This document shows positions 7,122 through 13,159 of a stretch of DNA of 13,159 nucleotides, in pieces. The notes beneath the pieces are model-generated. The model was not told where the DNA came from. It did not search any database and saw only the letters and a program-made list of their open reading frames with translations. The position numbers and the translations under genes are program-made. The DNA comes from an uncultured Clostridia bacterium (GTDB lineage Bacteria > Bacillota > Clostridia > TANB77 > CAG-508): assembly GCA_947595555.1 (NCBI GenBank), contig CANQES010000035.1:1-13159 (forward strand). The letters are read 5' to 3'. Positions within the stretch are counted from its first letter, which is position 1; every line of letters starts with the position of its first letter.

Positions 7122-8451
7122 CATCACGATTCCAATAATTAATAAGATGTTGTTTTTCTGATTTAGGAACTAAATTCATACGAAAAGCAGATATTGGTTT
7201 GTCATGTCTGTAATAATTTTCTTCTCCATCTGAAGAAGCGGGTAGCCAACCTATATCTTTAACATATGCTTGATAAACAATTGAAAATTCTGAACTAGTA
7301 TTTAGTCTAAATTGAATACCAGAAATTCCGTATAAATATTGTTTGGCAATATCACTTGGAATTGGGGTTGCTACATTAGAAGCAACAGCATTTTCTATAT
7401 TTAATCCTCTACCACCTAATTGAGTAAAAATTTTCTTCTGATAACGAAGAGAATTTTTGCTTCCCATTGTAAACCATTCTGTATCAGAGGTAGGATTATA
7501 ACCATGGTAATAAGGTAATTCTGAATATCTACAATTACCTTTGGCACCATCTTTCCAATGAGTGTATAGATATATTCTACCTTGTAATATAGATTCATTA
7601 ATATCACCAGATAATCTCATATAAATATCTTCTGATTTACAAATTGAATTAGATGTTATAGTATTAGGTGCTGATATAGAACCGCCAGTTACAATAGTTT
7701 GACCGCTATAAGCATCGTAAGTTCCGTATTCAAGTAAAATGTTAGTAGCATTTTGAATATTTATAATGCCTTCAGAAGAATTTTGTGCATAATCCATAAT
7801 TGGTAATGCATAAGAAATGTAATGAGAAAATTCTTTTGTTAAAGTGTGGTTATTGTTGGAAAGAGTCCAAGAAGATACTGGTCTGATTGGTTCATTAATT
7901 GTTAATTCTGCTATTGATTTTTGATTATTACTTGCTATTTCTTTGAAAGTGGCAACAGGTGGTATATTATCAATAGTTATATTAGTGGAAAAAATCTTTT
8001 TGTCATTTATTAATCCTGATTTATCTTCTACAATTCCTGAAGGGGTTATTATGGACAAGTTTCCATCTCCGATACTATTAGTGAATGAAAATTCGTAAAT
8101 TTTTTCATTTTCATTTTCAGAAACGAGAGAAAAACTTTTGAAGTTGGGTGTAATCAGATTGTTTGCTACTTGAATTTGAAGAGTGTTTTCTGATAAATCA
8201 TTTCTAATAATATTTCGTTCTGTTATTTTTATATGTCCAGAAATAATGTGCGTTTTATTGGCATATGTAGTGTAACCAATATTTGAGGTGGTAATATCGA
8301 TTAAATCAATTACTGGTTTACAACGATCAATATTTAATTTAGCTACTAAATGAATGTCTTCTATTACATATTTAGCAAAAGTAATTGAAGTTGATAAGTA
8401 AAAAATGAAAATAAATATTAAAGATATTAAAATTTTTGTTTTTTTATGCAA
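7108..8451 (-). CDS. Secreted cell-surface protein with Ig-like region and C-terminal ChW-like domain
   Basis: The 447-aa protein starts with a clear signal peptide: KK, a hydrophobic core ILISLIFIFIFYL and a likely cleavage near TFA|K (26/27). Residues about 45-190 are beta-rich and look like one or two bacterial Ig-like domains, with a domain boundary of the DNIPPVATF type (161-169). The middle (200-370) is unassigned. Residues about 376-428 (GIQFRLN...YQAYVKDIGWLPASSDGE...FRMNLVP) match the pattern of clostridial hydrophobic-W (ChW) repeats, normally YxAHVQxIGW...DG...RxEAxxI. ChW repeats are found in exported clostridial proteins. No LPXTG or TM anchor is present. It is the only minus-strand gene here, with its own promoter, so it stands outside the housekeeping operons. 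The ribosome binding site AAAAGGAGG reads on the minus strand at about 8460-8468. Confidence 0.78.
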   Translation of the reverse strand: MHKKTKILISLIFIFIFYLSTSITFAKYVIEDIHLVAKLNIDRCKPVIDLIDITTSNIGYTTYANKTHIISGHIKITERNIIRNDLSENTLQIQVANNLITPNFKSFSLVSENENEKIYEFSFTNSIGDGNLSIITPSGIVEDKSGLINDKKIFSTNITIDNIPPVATFKEIASNNQKSIAELTINEPIRPVSSWTLSNNNHTLTKEFSHYISYALPIMDYAQNSSEGIINIQNATNILLEYGTYDAYSGQTIVTGGSISAPNTITSNSICKSEDIYMRLSGDINESILQGRIYLYTHWKDGAKGNCRYSELPYYHGYNPTSDTEWFTMGSKNSLRYQKKIFTQLGGRGLNIENAVASNVATPIPSDIAKQYLYGISGIQFRLNTSSEFSIVYQAYVKDIGWLPASSDGEENYYRHDKPISAFRMNLVPKSEKQHLINYWNRDVTSY

Positions 8452-8524
8452 TAAGCATTCCTCCTTTTAAATTTATTTTTAATGGGAGAAACGAAAGAAA
8501 TAAAAAGGTAGAAAATATAAATGT

Positions 8525-8553
8525 ATTATATTGTAAAAAAATGGAAAAGTCAA
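8525..8553 (-). promoter_or_regulatory. Sigma-A-type promoter for the secreted ChW-like protein
   Basis: On the minus strand TTGACT (8548-8553) and TATAAT (8525-8530) are separated by exactly 17 bp. This is a near-consensus promoter about 70 bp upstream of the start codon at 8451, with AAAAGGAGG between. Confidence 0.8.
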
Positions 8554-8585
8554 GTAAGAAAAAATAAAAAAATTTTAAAAAATCG

Positions 8586-8614
8586 TTTACTTTTTAAAAA
8601 AAGTTTTATACAAT
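8586..8614 (+). promoter_or_regulatory. Likely promoter for the glycosyltransferase gene
   Basis: TTTACT (8586-8591) and TACAAT (8609-8614) are spaced 17 bp and lie about 70 bp before the ATG at 8685. It is divergent from the minus-strand promoter at 8525-8553, so the 233-bp gap between the two genes is a divergent promoter region. The surroundings are very A/T-rich, so chance matches are possible. Confidence 0.55.
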
Positions 8615-8684
8615 ATAGTATGAAAAAGAAAAATGTCAAAAAATAAGAACTAACAAAAGAGAATAGGAAGGAAGGAAACAATCC

Positions 8685-9977
8685 ATGAAAATATTAATGT
8701 TAACATGGGAATATCCACCAAGAGTAGTAGGAGGAATTTCTAGAGTTGTATATGATTTATCTAAAACATTATTAAAAGATGGGCATGATGTAACTGTTAT
8801 TACTTATCGAGATGGAGATACACCATATTTTGAAGATGACAAAGGAGTAAAAGTATATAGAGTAGATAATTACATGATAAATCCAAACAATTTTATTGAC
8901 TGGATTATGCAATTAAATTTCAATATGATAGCGAAAGCAAATGAAATAATAGCAGAGCAGGGAAAATTTGATGTAATTCATGCACATGATTGGTTAGTAG
9001 CATATAGTGCAAAAACAATAAAAAATTCATATAATATACCAATTGTATCAACAATACATGCAACAGAAGCAGGAAGAAATAGTGGAATACATGATGAACA
9101 ACAAAGGTATATAAATGACACAGAATGGATGTTAACATATGAATCATCAGAAGTAATAGTAAATAGTAATTATATGAAAAGTGAGTTACAAAGACTATTT
9201 GGATTACCATATGAGAAAATTAATGTTGTACCAAATGGAGTAAACTTAAATCTATTTAATGGAGTAGAAAGAGATTATAATTTCAGAAGAAAATATGCAA
9301 TGGATAATGAAAAAATTATTTTATTCATGGGAAGACTAGTATATGAAAAGGGTATCCAACATTTAATTGCAGCTATGCCAAAAATATTACAAGGGTATCA
9401 TGACACAAAGTTAGTAATATGTGGAAAAGGTGGAATGTTAGAAGAATTAAGACAGCAAGTAGATGCAATGGGAATTTCAAATAAAGTGTACTTTGCAGGT
9501 TACATGGAAGGAAAAGATGTACAAAAAATGTATAAAGCAGCAGACATATCAGTATTTCCAAGTACATATGAACCATTTGGAATTGTAGCACTAGAAGCAA
9601 TGTTATCTGAAAATCCAGTAGTTGTTTCTGATATAGGAGGATTAAACGAAATAGTAGAACATAGAGTAAATGGAATGAAAACTTATTGTGGAAATTCGAA
9701 TTCAATAGCAGACTCCATACTAGAATTATTGTACGATCATAAACTTTGCAGTGATATAACTAAAAAAGCAAAAAACAAGATAAGAAATGAATACAATTGG
9801 AGTAAAATAGCACAAGATACACACTTTACGTATCAAAAAGCAATATGTCAGTCTATGGCAGAAAAACAAAAAAGAGAATTGGAACAAGAAAGAGCTAGAA
9901 GAACAAAAAGAGGTAAACATGCAGAAAATGAAATTACTAACTTACTTAGCTTTAAAAAGCGTCAAGCTTACGCATAG
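8685..9977 (+). CDS. GT4-family glycosyltransferase (glycogen-synthase-like)
   Basis: The 430-aa protein has the two-Rossmann GT-B fold layout of family 4 glycosyltransferases. The N-terminal part has MKILMLTWEYPPRVVGGISR (1-20), with the glycine-rich acceptor/phosphate loop, and HAHDW (99-103). The C-terminal donor-binding part has GRLVYEKG (216-223) and the EX7E motif, EPFGIVALE (296-304). It transfers a sugar from a nucleotide-sugar donor with retention of configuration. The opening also resembles glycogen/starch synthases, so an alpha-glucan or a glycolipid/envelope glycan are both possible; the acceptor cannot be inferred. After about residue 385 there is an extra highly charged tail (EKQKRELEQERARRTKRGK) that may be a peripheral membrane or coiled-coil segment. 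The gene has its own promoter candidate and terminator, and AGGAAGG upstream. Confidence 0.88.
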   Translation: MKILMLTWEYPPRVVGGISRVVYDLSKTLLKDGHDVTVITYRDGDTPYFEDDKGVKVYRVDNYMINPNNFIDWIMQLNFNMIAKANEIIAEQGKFDVIHAHDWLVAYSAKTIKNSYNIPIVSTIHATEAGRNSGIHDEQQRYINDTEWMLTYESSEVIVNSNYMKSELQRLFGLPYEKINVVPNGVNLNLFNGVERDYNFRRKYAMDNEKIILFMGRLVYEKGIQHLIAAMPKILQGYHDTKLVICGKGGMLEELRQQVDAMGISNKVYFAGYMEGKDVQKMYKAADISVFPSTYEPFGIVALEAMLSENPVVVSDIGGLNEIVEHRVNGMKTYCGNSNSIADSILELLYDHKLCSDITKKAKNKIRNEYNWSKIAQDTHFTYQKAICQSMAEKQKRELEQERARRTKRGKHAENEITNLLSFKKRQAYA

Positions 9978-9988
9978 AATTAAAATAG

Positions 9989-10036
9989 AAATACCACAAA
10001 AGTTAAACAAAAAATTTAATTTTTGTGGTATTTTTC
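9989..10036 (+). terminator. Rho-independent terminator after the glycosyltransferase
   Basis: AAATACCACAAAA (9989-10001) pairs with TTTTGTGGTATTT (10021-10033) over 13 bp. The inner bases 10002-10007 and 10015-10020 can extend the stem to about 19 bp with one G-U, leaving a 7-nt loop. A run of T follows the G/C part (GGTATTTTTCT). It lies 12 bp after the stop codon. Confidence 0.85.
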
Positions 10037-10060
10037 TACAAATTTAGCAAAAAAATAGTG

Positions 10061-10066
10061 TATAAT
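10061..10066 (+). promoter_or_regulatory. Candidate -10 box for the era operon
   Basis: A perfect TATAAT lies 18 bp before the era ATG and just after the upstream terminator. No good -35 is found at 16-18 bp; TCTACA (10035-10040) is 20 bp away. If used, the leader would be very short, with AGGGG at 10071-10075 as the ribosome binding site. Confidence 0.45.
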
Positions 10067-10083
10067 AAAAAGGGGAACAAAAA

Positions 10084-10989
10084 ATGGAAACATTCAAATC
10101 AGGATTTGTAACATTAATAGGAAGGACAAATGTGGGAAAATCTACATTATTAAACTTACTCGTAGGCGAAAAAGTTGCTGCCATAGCTAATAAAGTGCAG
10201 ACTACTAGGACAGCAATAAAAGGAATAGTAAATAGAGAAAATAGTCAAATTATTTTTATAGACACTCCAGGAATTCATAAACCAAGAACCAAACTAAATG
10301 AGGTAATGCTAGAAACTTCCTTTTCAAGCATTCCAGATGCAGATGTCATTTTATTTGTAATAGAAGCGACAAGTAAAGATATAGGCAAAGGAGATAGAAT
10401 AATTTTAGAAAAAATAAAACAAGCAAACAAGAAAACAATCTTATTAATTAATAAAATTGATTTAGTAAAAAAAGAAACACTCTTAAATCTAATTGAACAA
10501 TACAGCAAACAATATAATTTTGAAGCAGTAATACCTATGTCAGCAACAAACGCGAAATATAAAGATGTTATTTTAGATGAGATTGAAAAACATTTGAAAG
10601 TAGGCCCAGCATACTATGATATGGAAGAATATACAGACCAGACATTGAGACAATTGGCAGAAGAAACAATTAGAGAAAAGGCATTGAAATTATTACAAGA
10701 TGAAGTACCACATGGAATTTATGTAGAAGTGGAAAAAATGCAAGAGAGAAAAAATAAAAAAGGAGAGAATATTTACGACATAGATGCAACAATTTATTGC
10801 TTAAGAGAATCACATAAGGGAATTATCATAGGAAAACAGGGAGACATGTTGAAAAAAATAGGAAGAGCAGCAAGAATAGATATGGAGCAAAATTTTGGTA
10901 TAAAAATAAATTTAAAAACATGGGTAAAAGTAAAAGAAGATTGGCAATCAAATGATACTATTGTAAAACAATTTAAATTAAAATCCTAA
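10084..10989 (+). CDS. era: GTPase Era
   Basis: The 301-aa Ras-like GTPase carries a C-terminal KH domain and binds the 3' end of 16S rRNA to assist 30S maturation, also linking ribosome assembly to the cell cycle. All G motifs are intact: G1 GRTNVGKS (13-20), G2 around QTTRT (39-43), G3 DTPG (60-63), G4 NKID (123-126) and G5 SAT (153-155). The KH domain has GIIIGKQGDMLKKIG with the GxxG loop at 250-253. Length is normal and no frame break is present, in contrast to recO downstream. It leads the era-yqzL-recO group, a standard Firmicutes order. Confidence 0.97.
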   Translation: METFKSGFVTLIGRTNVGKSTLLNLLVGEKVAAIANKVQTTRTAIKGIVNRENSQIIFIDTPGIHKPRTKLNEVMLETSFSSIPDADVILFVIEATSKDIGKGDRIILEKIKQANKKTILLINKIDLVKKETLLNLIEQYSKQYNFEAVIPMSATNAKYKDVILDEIEKHLKVGPAYYDMEEYTDQTLRQLAEETIREKALKLLQDEVPHGIYVEVEKMQERKNKKGENIYDIDATIYCLRESHKGIIIGKQGDMLKKIGRAARIDMEQNFGIKINLKTWVKVKEDWQSNDTIVKQFKLKS

Positions 10990-11064
10990 TATTGAATAAA
11001 AAATCCTTATTTAGCAAAAGATAAAATTAAAGGTAAAACTTTAAGAAAAAGGAGAGGAAAGCTT

Positions 11065-11220
11065 ATGATTAAAAAGATTGCATGGGAAACCTTTAAAAAT
11101 ACAGGTGATATAAATGCTTTTATCGAGCTAAAAAAAATTGAAGGAATTGAAGAAAACTCATTAAATCCTTCTTTAGAAAAAAAGGAAAATATATCTTTTA
11201 ATGAAAACTTAGAAAAATAA
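11065..11220 (+). CDS. yqzL: YqzL-family microprotein
   Basis: The 51-aa protein starts MIKKIAWETFKNTGDINAFI, which fits the short YqzL family (typically a W-x-x-F-x-x-T-G-x-I core followed by helix). In Bacillus yqzL lies between era and recO, exactly as here. A strong GGAGAGGAAAG precedes the ATG. The C-terminal half (SLNPSLEKKENISFNENLEK) is longer and more charged than in Bacillus. The molecular role is unknown; synteny and the first 25 residues carry the assignment. Confidence 0.82.
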   Translation: MIKKIAWETFKNTGDINAFIELKKIEGIEENSLNPSLEKKENISFNENLEK

Positions 11221-11231
11221 AGGAAATAAAA

Positions 11232-11964
11232 ATGTCAAGTATAAAAATAAATGGAATAGTATTAGCAGAAAATAATATGGGAGATTTTGATAAAATGTTG
11301 ACATTATTGACTCCGAACTTACGGAAAAATCTCGTGTATAGCCAAAGGAGCAAGAAGACCACAAAGCGCTCTTTTGGCCGGTACACAAATGTTTTGCTTT
11401 GGAGAATATTTACTTTATAAAGGAACTCAAACATATCATATAAATTCTGTAGAACCAATTGAATTTTTCTACAACCTTAGAGAAGATTTAGAAAAATTAA
11501 AATATGCTGTACATATTAATAAAATTATAAGAGATGTAACACAAGAAAATCAAAATTCTTATCGAGTATTGCAATTAGTATTAAATACGCTTTATACCAT
11601 ATCAGAAACAGATAAAAATTTAGACATGGTATTAGGCATATTTAAATTACGATTATTATGCATTTTAGGCTATACACCTAAAATAGAAGAATGTATTAAT
11701 TGTAAGCAAAAAGAAAATTTATGTTTTTTTAGCATAAAAGACAATGGTGTAAAATGCCAAACTTGTGGAAAACTAGATACAAGTAGTATTCAAATTAGCG
11801 AGAGTGCATGGAATGCTATTAGATATACGGTAACTGCACCACCAAAAAAACTGTATTCATTTAACTTAAAAGAAGAGTCTTTAAATGAATTTGAGTTAGT
11901 AACTAAACTGTATTTTAATAATAAATTAGAAAGAGAATATAAATTAGACGATTTTAAAGTTTGA
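11232..11964 (+). CDS. recO: DNA repair protein RecO, encoded in two frames with one +1 shift
   Basis: RecO loads RecA onto SSB-coated DNA together with RecR and anneals single strands in the RecF pathway. Reading 11232-11321, then 11323-11961 (skipping C11322) gives a 243-aa protein of normal length. The N-terminal OB fold spans the break: residues 1-30 end in LLTPNL and the shifted frame continues GKISCIAKGARRPQSALLAG, the usual RecO signature. A zinc-finger pattern CINC (154-157) and CQTC (175-178) follows. Unshifted translation would stop at 11418-11420 after 62 residues. The second frame has no good independent start, though a TTG at 11374 exists. The rest shows no decay. AAAGG before the ATG overlaps the yqzL stop, so the gene belongs to the era-yqzL-recO group. 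Confidence 0.88.
11319..11328 (+). other. Candidate +1 frameshift site in recO (TTA-C-GGA-AAA)
   Basis: The zero frame reads AAC TTA CGG AAA AAT. Skipping C11322 gives AAC TTA GGA AAA ATC, that is N-L-G-K-I, placing a glycine at the conserved position of the RecO motif TPxxGK. This is the same C-before-GGA arrangement as both priA sites. No Shine-Dalgarno-like stimulator is visible upstream. Confidence 0.8.
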
Positions 11965-11989
11965 CATTTCAAAAATTAATGTATATAAT
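11961..11989 (+). promoter_or_regulatory. Consensus sigma-A promoter for hpf
   Basis: TTGACA (11961-11966) and TATAAT (11984-11989) match the consensus at all 12 bases with a 17-bp spacer. The -35 box overlaps the recO stop codon TGA (11962-11964). The start of hpf is 31 bp beyond the -10. Confidence 0.9.
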
Positions 11990-12019
11990 AAAGCCATAAA
12001 AGAGAAAGGAGCGATTTTT

Positions 12020-12547
12020 ATGAAAATAAAAATAACAGGTAAGGAACTAAAGATAACAGAAGCAATAAATGATTATGTAGAAAGAAAATTAGACAGAATT
12101 AATAAATATTTTGAAGAATCAGAAGCAGAAGTTACTTTAAGAACAGAAAAAAATGAACAAATTGCAGAAATCTATGTAACAGCAAATGGAGAAAAGTACA
12201 GAGCAGTAACAGAAGATAAGGATATGTATGCTTCTATTGATAAAGACATAGATATATTGGAAGGTCAAATTAGAAAGTCAAAAACTAAAAAAGACAAAAT
12301 GATGAAAGATGCTTCTATTAAAACAATGGAGACAGTTGACAGACATATTGAAGACATAAGAGATGAAATTATCAAAACTTCTTATTATGACATAAAACCA
12401 ATGTTACCAGAAGATGCAGTTTTAAAATTGAAAGAAAAACCAACCCATAATTTCTTAGTTTTTATAAATTTAGAAACAGGAAAGGTAAATGCAATACATA
12501 AATTAAAAGACGGAAAAAATTATGGATTAGTAGAACCAGAGGCTTAG
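12020..12547 (+). CDS. hpf: Ribosome hibernation promoting factor, long form
   Basis: The 175-aa protein is the long HPF form of Firmicutes, which dimerises 70S ribosomes into inactive 100S particles. Residues 1-95 form the beta-alpha S30AE domain that binds the 30S decoding region (IKITGKELKITEAINDYVERKL). A linker with many Lys and Met follows. Residues about 122-175 are the dimerisation domain with KPMLPEDAVLKL, HNFLVFINLETG and DGKNYGLVEPE. AAAGGAG precedes the ATG. It is a single-gene unit between a perfect promoter and a terminator, which suggests very high expression, as expected for a ribosome-stoichiometric factor. Confidence 0.96.
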   Translation: MKIKITGKELKITEAINDYVERKLDRINKYFEESEAEVTLRTEKNEQIAEIYVTANGEKYRAVTEDKDMYASIDKDIDILEGQIRKSKTKKDKMMKDASIKTMETVDRHIEDIRDEIIKTSYYDIKPMLPEDAVLKLKEKPTHNFLVFINLETGKVNAIHKLKDGKNYGLVEPEA

Positions 12548-12562
12548 GATTACATTTATAAC

Positions 12563-12605
12563 AAAATATTCTATTATGAAAAAATTCGTAATAGGATATT
12601 TTTTT
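12563..12605 (+). terminator. Rho-independent terminator after hpf
   Basis: A stem of about 17 bp with two T-G pairs joins 12563-12580 and 12585-12602 (halves AATATTCTATTATGAA and TTCGTAATAGGATATT) around an AAAA loop. It is followed by T residues and lies 16 bp after the hpf stop. Confidence 0.8.
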
Positions 12606-12612
12606 GACTAAT

Positions 12613-12642
12613 TTGCAATAATTTTATAAAGTATGGTATAAT
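12613..12642 (+). promoter_or_regulatory. Promoter of the mntA-hepT pair
   Basis: TTGCAA (12613-12618) and TATAAT (12637-12642) are spaced 18 bp, with an extended -10 (TGG directly before TATAAT). It lies about 40 bp upstream of the nucleotidyltransferase ATG. Confidence 0.65.
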
Positions 12643-12681
12643 AATAATGATAATGATTTAAAAAGAAAGGCGTGATAGACG

Positions 12682-12990
12682 ATGACAACAAAAATATATT
12701 CAATCGATGAAATAAAAGCAATATTATATGACATACTAAGTAATACAGAAGTAGAAAAAGCAATATTATTTGGATCGTATGCAAAGAAAGAACCAAATCA
12801 AAATAGTGACATAGATATATTACTAGATAGTAAAGGAAAAGTTAAAGGATTAAAATTTTATGCAATAATGGGAAAAATAAAGGAAAAATTAAATAAAGAA
12901 GTTGATGTCATAGAGAAAGCAGAGATAAATAAAAATTCAAAAATTGAAAAAGAAATAGAAAGAACAGGAGTAATAGTATATGAAAAGTAA
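12682..12990 (+). CDS. mntA: MntA-type minimal nucleotidyltransferase antitoxin
   Basis: The 102-aa protein is a minimal nucleotidyltransferase. The active-site motif GSX10DXD is intact (Gly31-Ser32 and Asp43-Ile-Asp45) and a third acidic residue lies in EVDVIE (Asp75). In characterised MntA/HepT pairs this antitoxin neutralises the HEPN ribonuclease HepT by transferring AMP groups to a tyrosine near its active site. The gene has its own promoter and AAAGG upstream of the ATG. Its end overlaps the following HEPN gene by 11 nt, the normal antitoxin-toxin coupling. Function as an antitoxin is inferred from motif and partner. Confidence 0.88.
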   Translation: MTTKIYSIDEIKAILYDILSNTEVEKAILFGSYAKKEPNQNSDIDILLDSKGKVKGLKFYAIMGKIKEKLNKEVDVIEKAEINKNSKIEKEIERTGVIVYEK

Positions 12991-13159
12991 AGATAGTGTG
13001 ATATTAACAAAAATATTAACTTATATAAATGAATTAAAAGACTTCATTGATGGCTATAATCAACAAACATTTGAAAAAGACAAAAAAAACTATAAATGCA
13101 TGTGTTTTTAATTTAAGTCAGATAGGAGAACTTGCAGGGAAAGTTAGTAAAGAAATCAT
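12980..13159 (+). CDS. hepT: HepT-like HEPN-domain toxin, frame-broken in a poly-A run and cut by the window edge
   Basis: From ATG 12980 the protein reads MKSKDSVILTKILTYINELK, then an FIDGYNQQTFEKDK stretch. This fits the first helices of HepT/DUF86 HEPN ribonucleases. The frame then meets a run of eight A (13082-13089) and stops at TAA 13109-13111 after 43 residues. Dropping one A continues as T-I-N-A-C-V-F-N-L-S-Q-I-G-E-L-A-G-K-V-S-K-E-I to the window end, matching the family's second helix (typically AVxRNLExIGEAxK). The catalytic RX4-6H motif would be downstream of the window and cannot be checked. Possible causes are homopolymer slippage (polymerase slippage or phase-off toxin), inactivating mutation, or an assembly error. 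There is no CGG here, unlike priA and recO. Confidence 0.75.

Noticed and set aside
8920..9920. Minus-strand open frames inside the glycosyltransferase
   Set aside because: Leu/His/Phe-biased antisense shadows of a well-supported GT4 gene.
5164..11324. Simple reassignment of CGG to another amino acid
   Set aside because: Changing the meaning of CGG cannot restore the frame; the sequence after each site is only sensible in the +1 frame.
11374..11964. Separate gene starting at TTG 11374
   Set aside because: The frame is open back to 11323 with RecO signature sequence before the TTG, and no ribosome binding site precedes it.
1..13159. tRNA, rRNA, CRISPR array or riboswitch
   Set aside because: I saw no cloverleaf, rRNA signature, regularly spaced repeats or recognisable aptamer core. 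No gap between genes exceeds 300 bases.

Overview
This is a low-GC (about 30% by eye) chromosomal core segment from an anaerobic Bacillota, most likely an uncultured Clostridia lineage. The markers are a rubrerythrin, RemA, the YqzL microprotein between era and recO, long-form HPF, and a secreted protein with a ChW-like domain. Codon use is strongly A/T-ended and intergenic gaps are short.

Layout. The window opens with the C-terminal end of a rubrerythrin gene. A 130-bp element follows, with perfect 41-bp inverted arms made of two REP-like palindromes. Next comes a plus-strand run typical of Firmicutes: rsmE (16S rRNA methyltransferase), a membrane protein with a Lys-rich AT-hook-like tail, yicC/yloC, remA, rpoZ, gmk, priA and def, ending at a hairpin terminator. 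A small four-helix membrane protein (TIGR04086-like) comes next. It is tail-to-tail with the only minus-strand gene, a secreted Ig-like/ChW-like protein with its own near-consensus promoter. A GT4 glycosyltransferase with its own terminator follows, then era-yqzL-recO, then hpf from a textbook promoter, and finally a MntA/HepT nucleotidyltransferase-HEPN toxin-antitoxin pair cut by the window edge.

The main discovery candidate is translational. priA is broken into three frames and recO into two, and all three breaks have the same form. One extra C sits directly before the GGA codon of a conserved glycine, so the zero-frame ribosome meets CGG followed by A. Skipping the C restores a textbook protein each time: PriA of 752 aa and RecO of 243 aa. 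I searched every coding frame in the window (about 4,000 codons) for CGG. These three sites are the only in-frame CGG codons, while CGT, CGC, CGA, AGA and AGG are all used as arginine. This suggests that CGG is unassigned or starved in this organism and works as a +1 frameshift site, with CGGA read as glycine, in genes for replication restart and recombination. Random mutation or sequencing error is a poor explanation for three identical events.

A fourth frame break, in the HepT toxin gene, is of a different kind. It lies in a run of eight A and looks like homopolymer slippage or phase variation.
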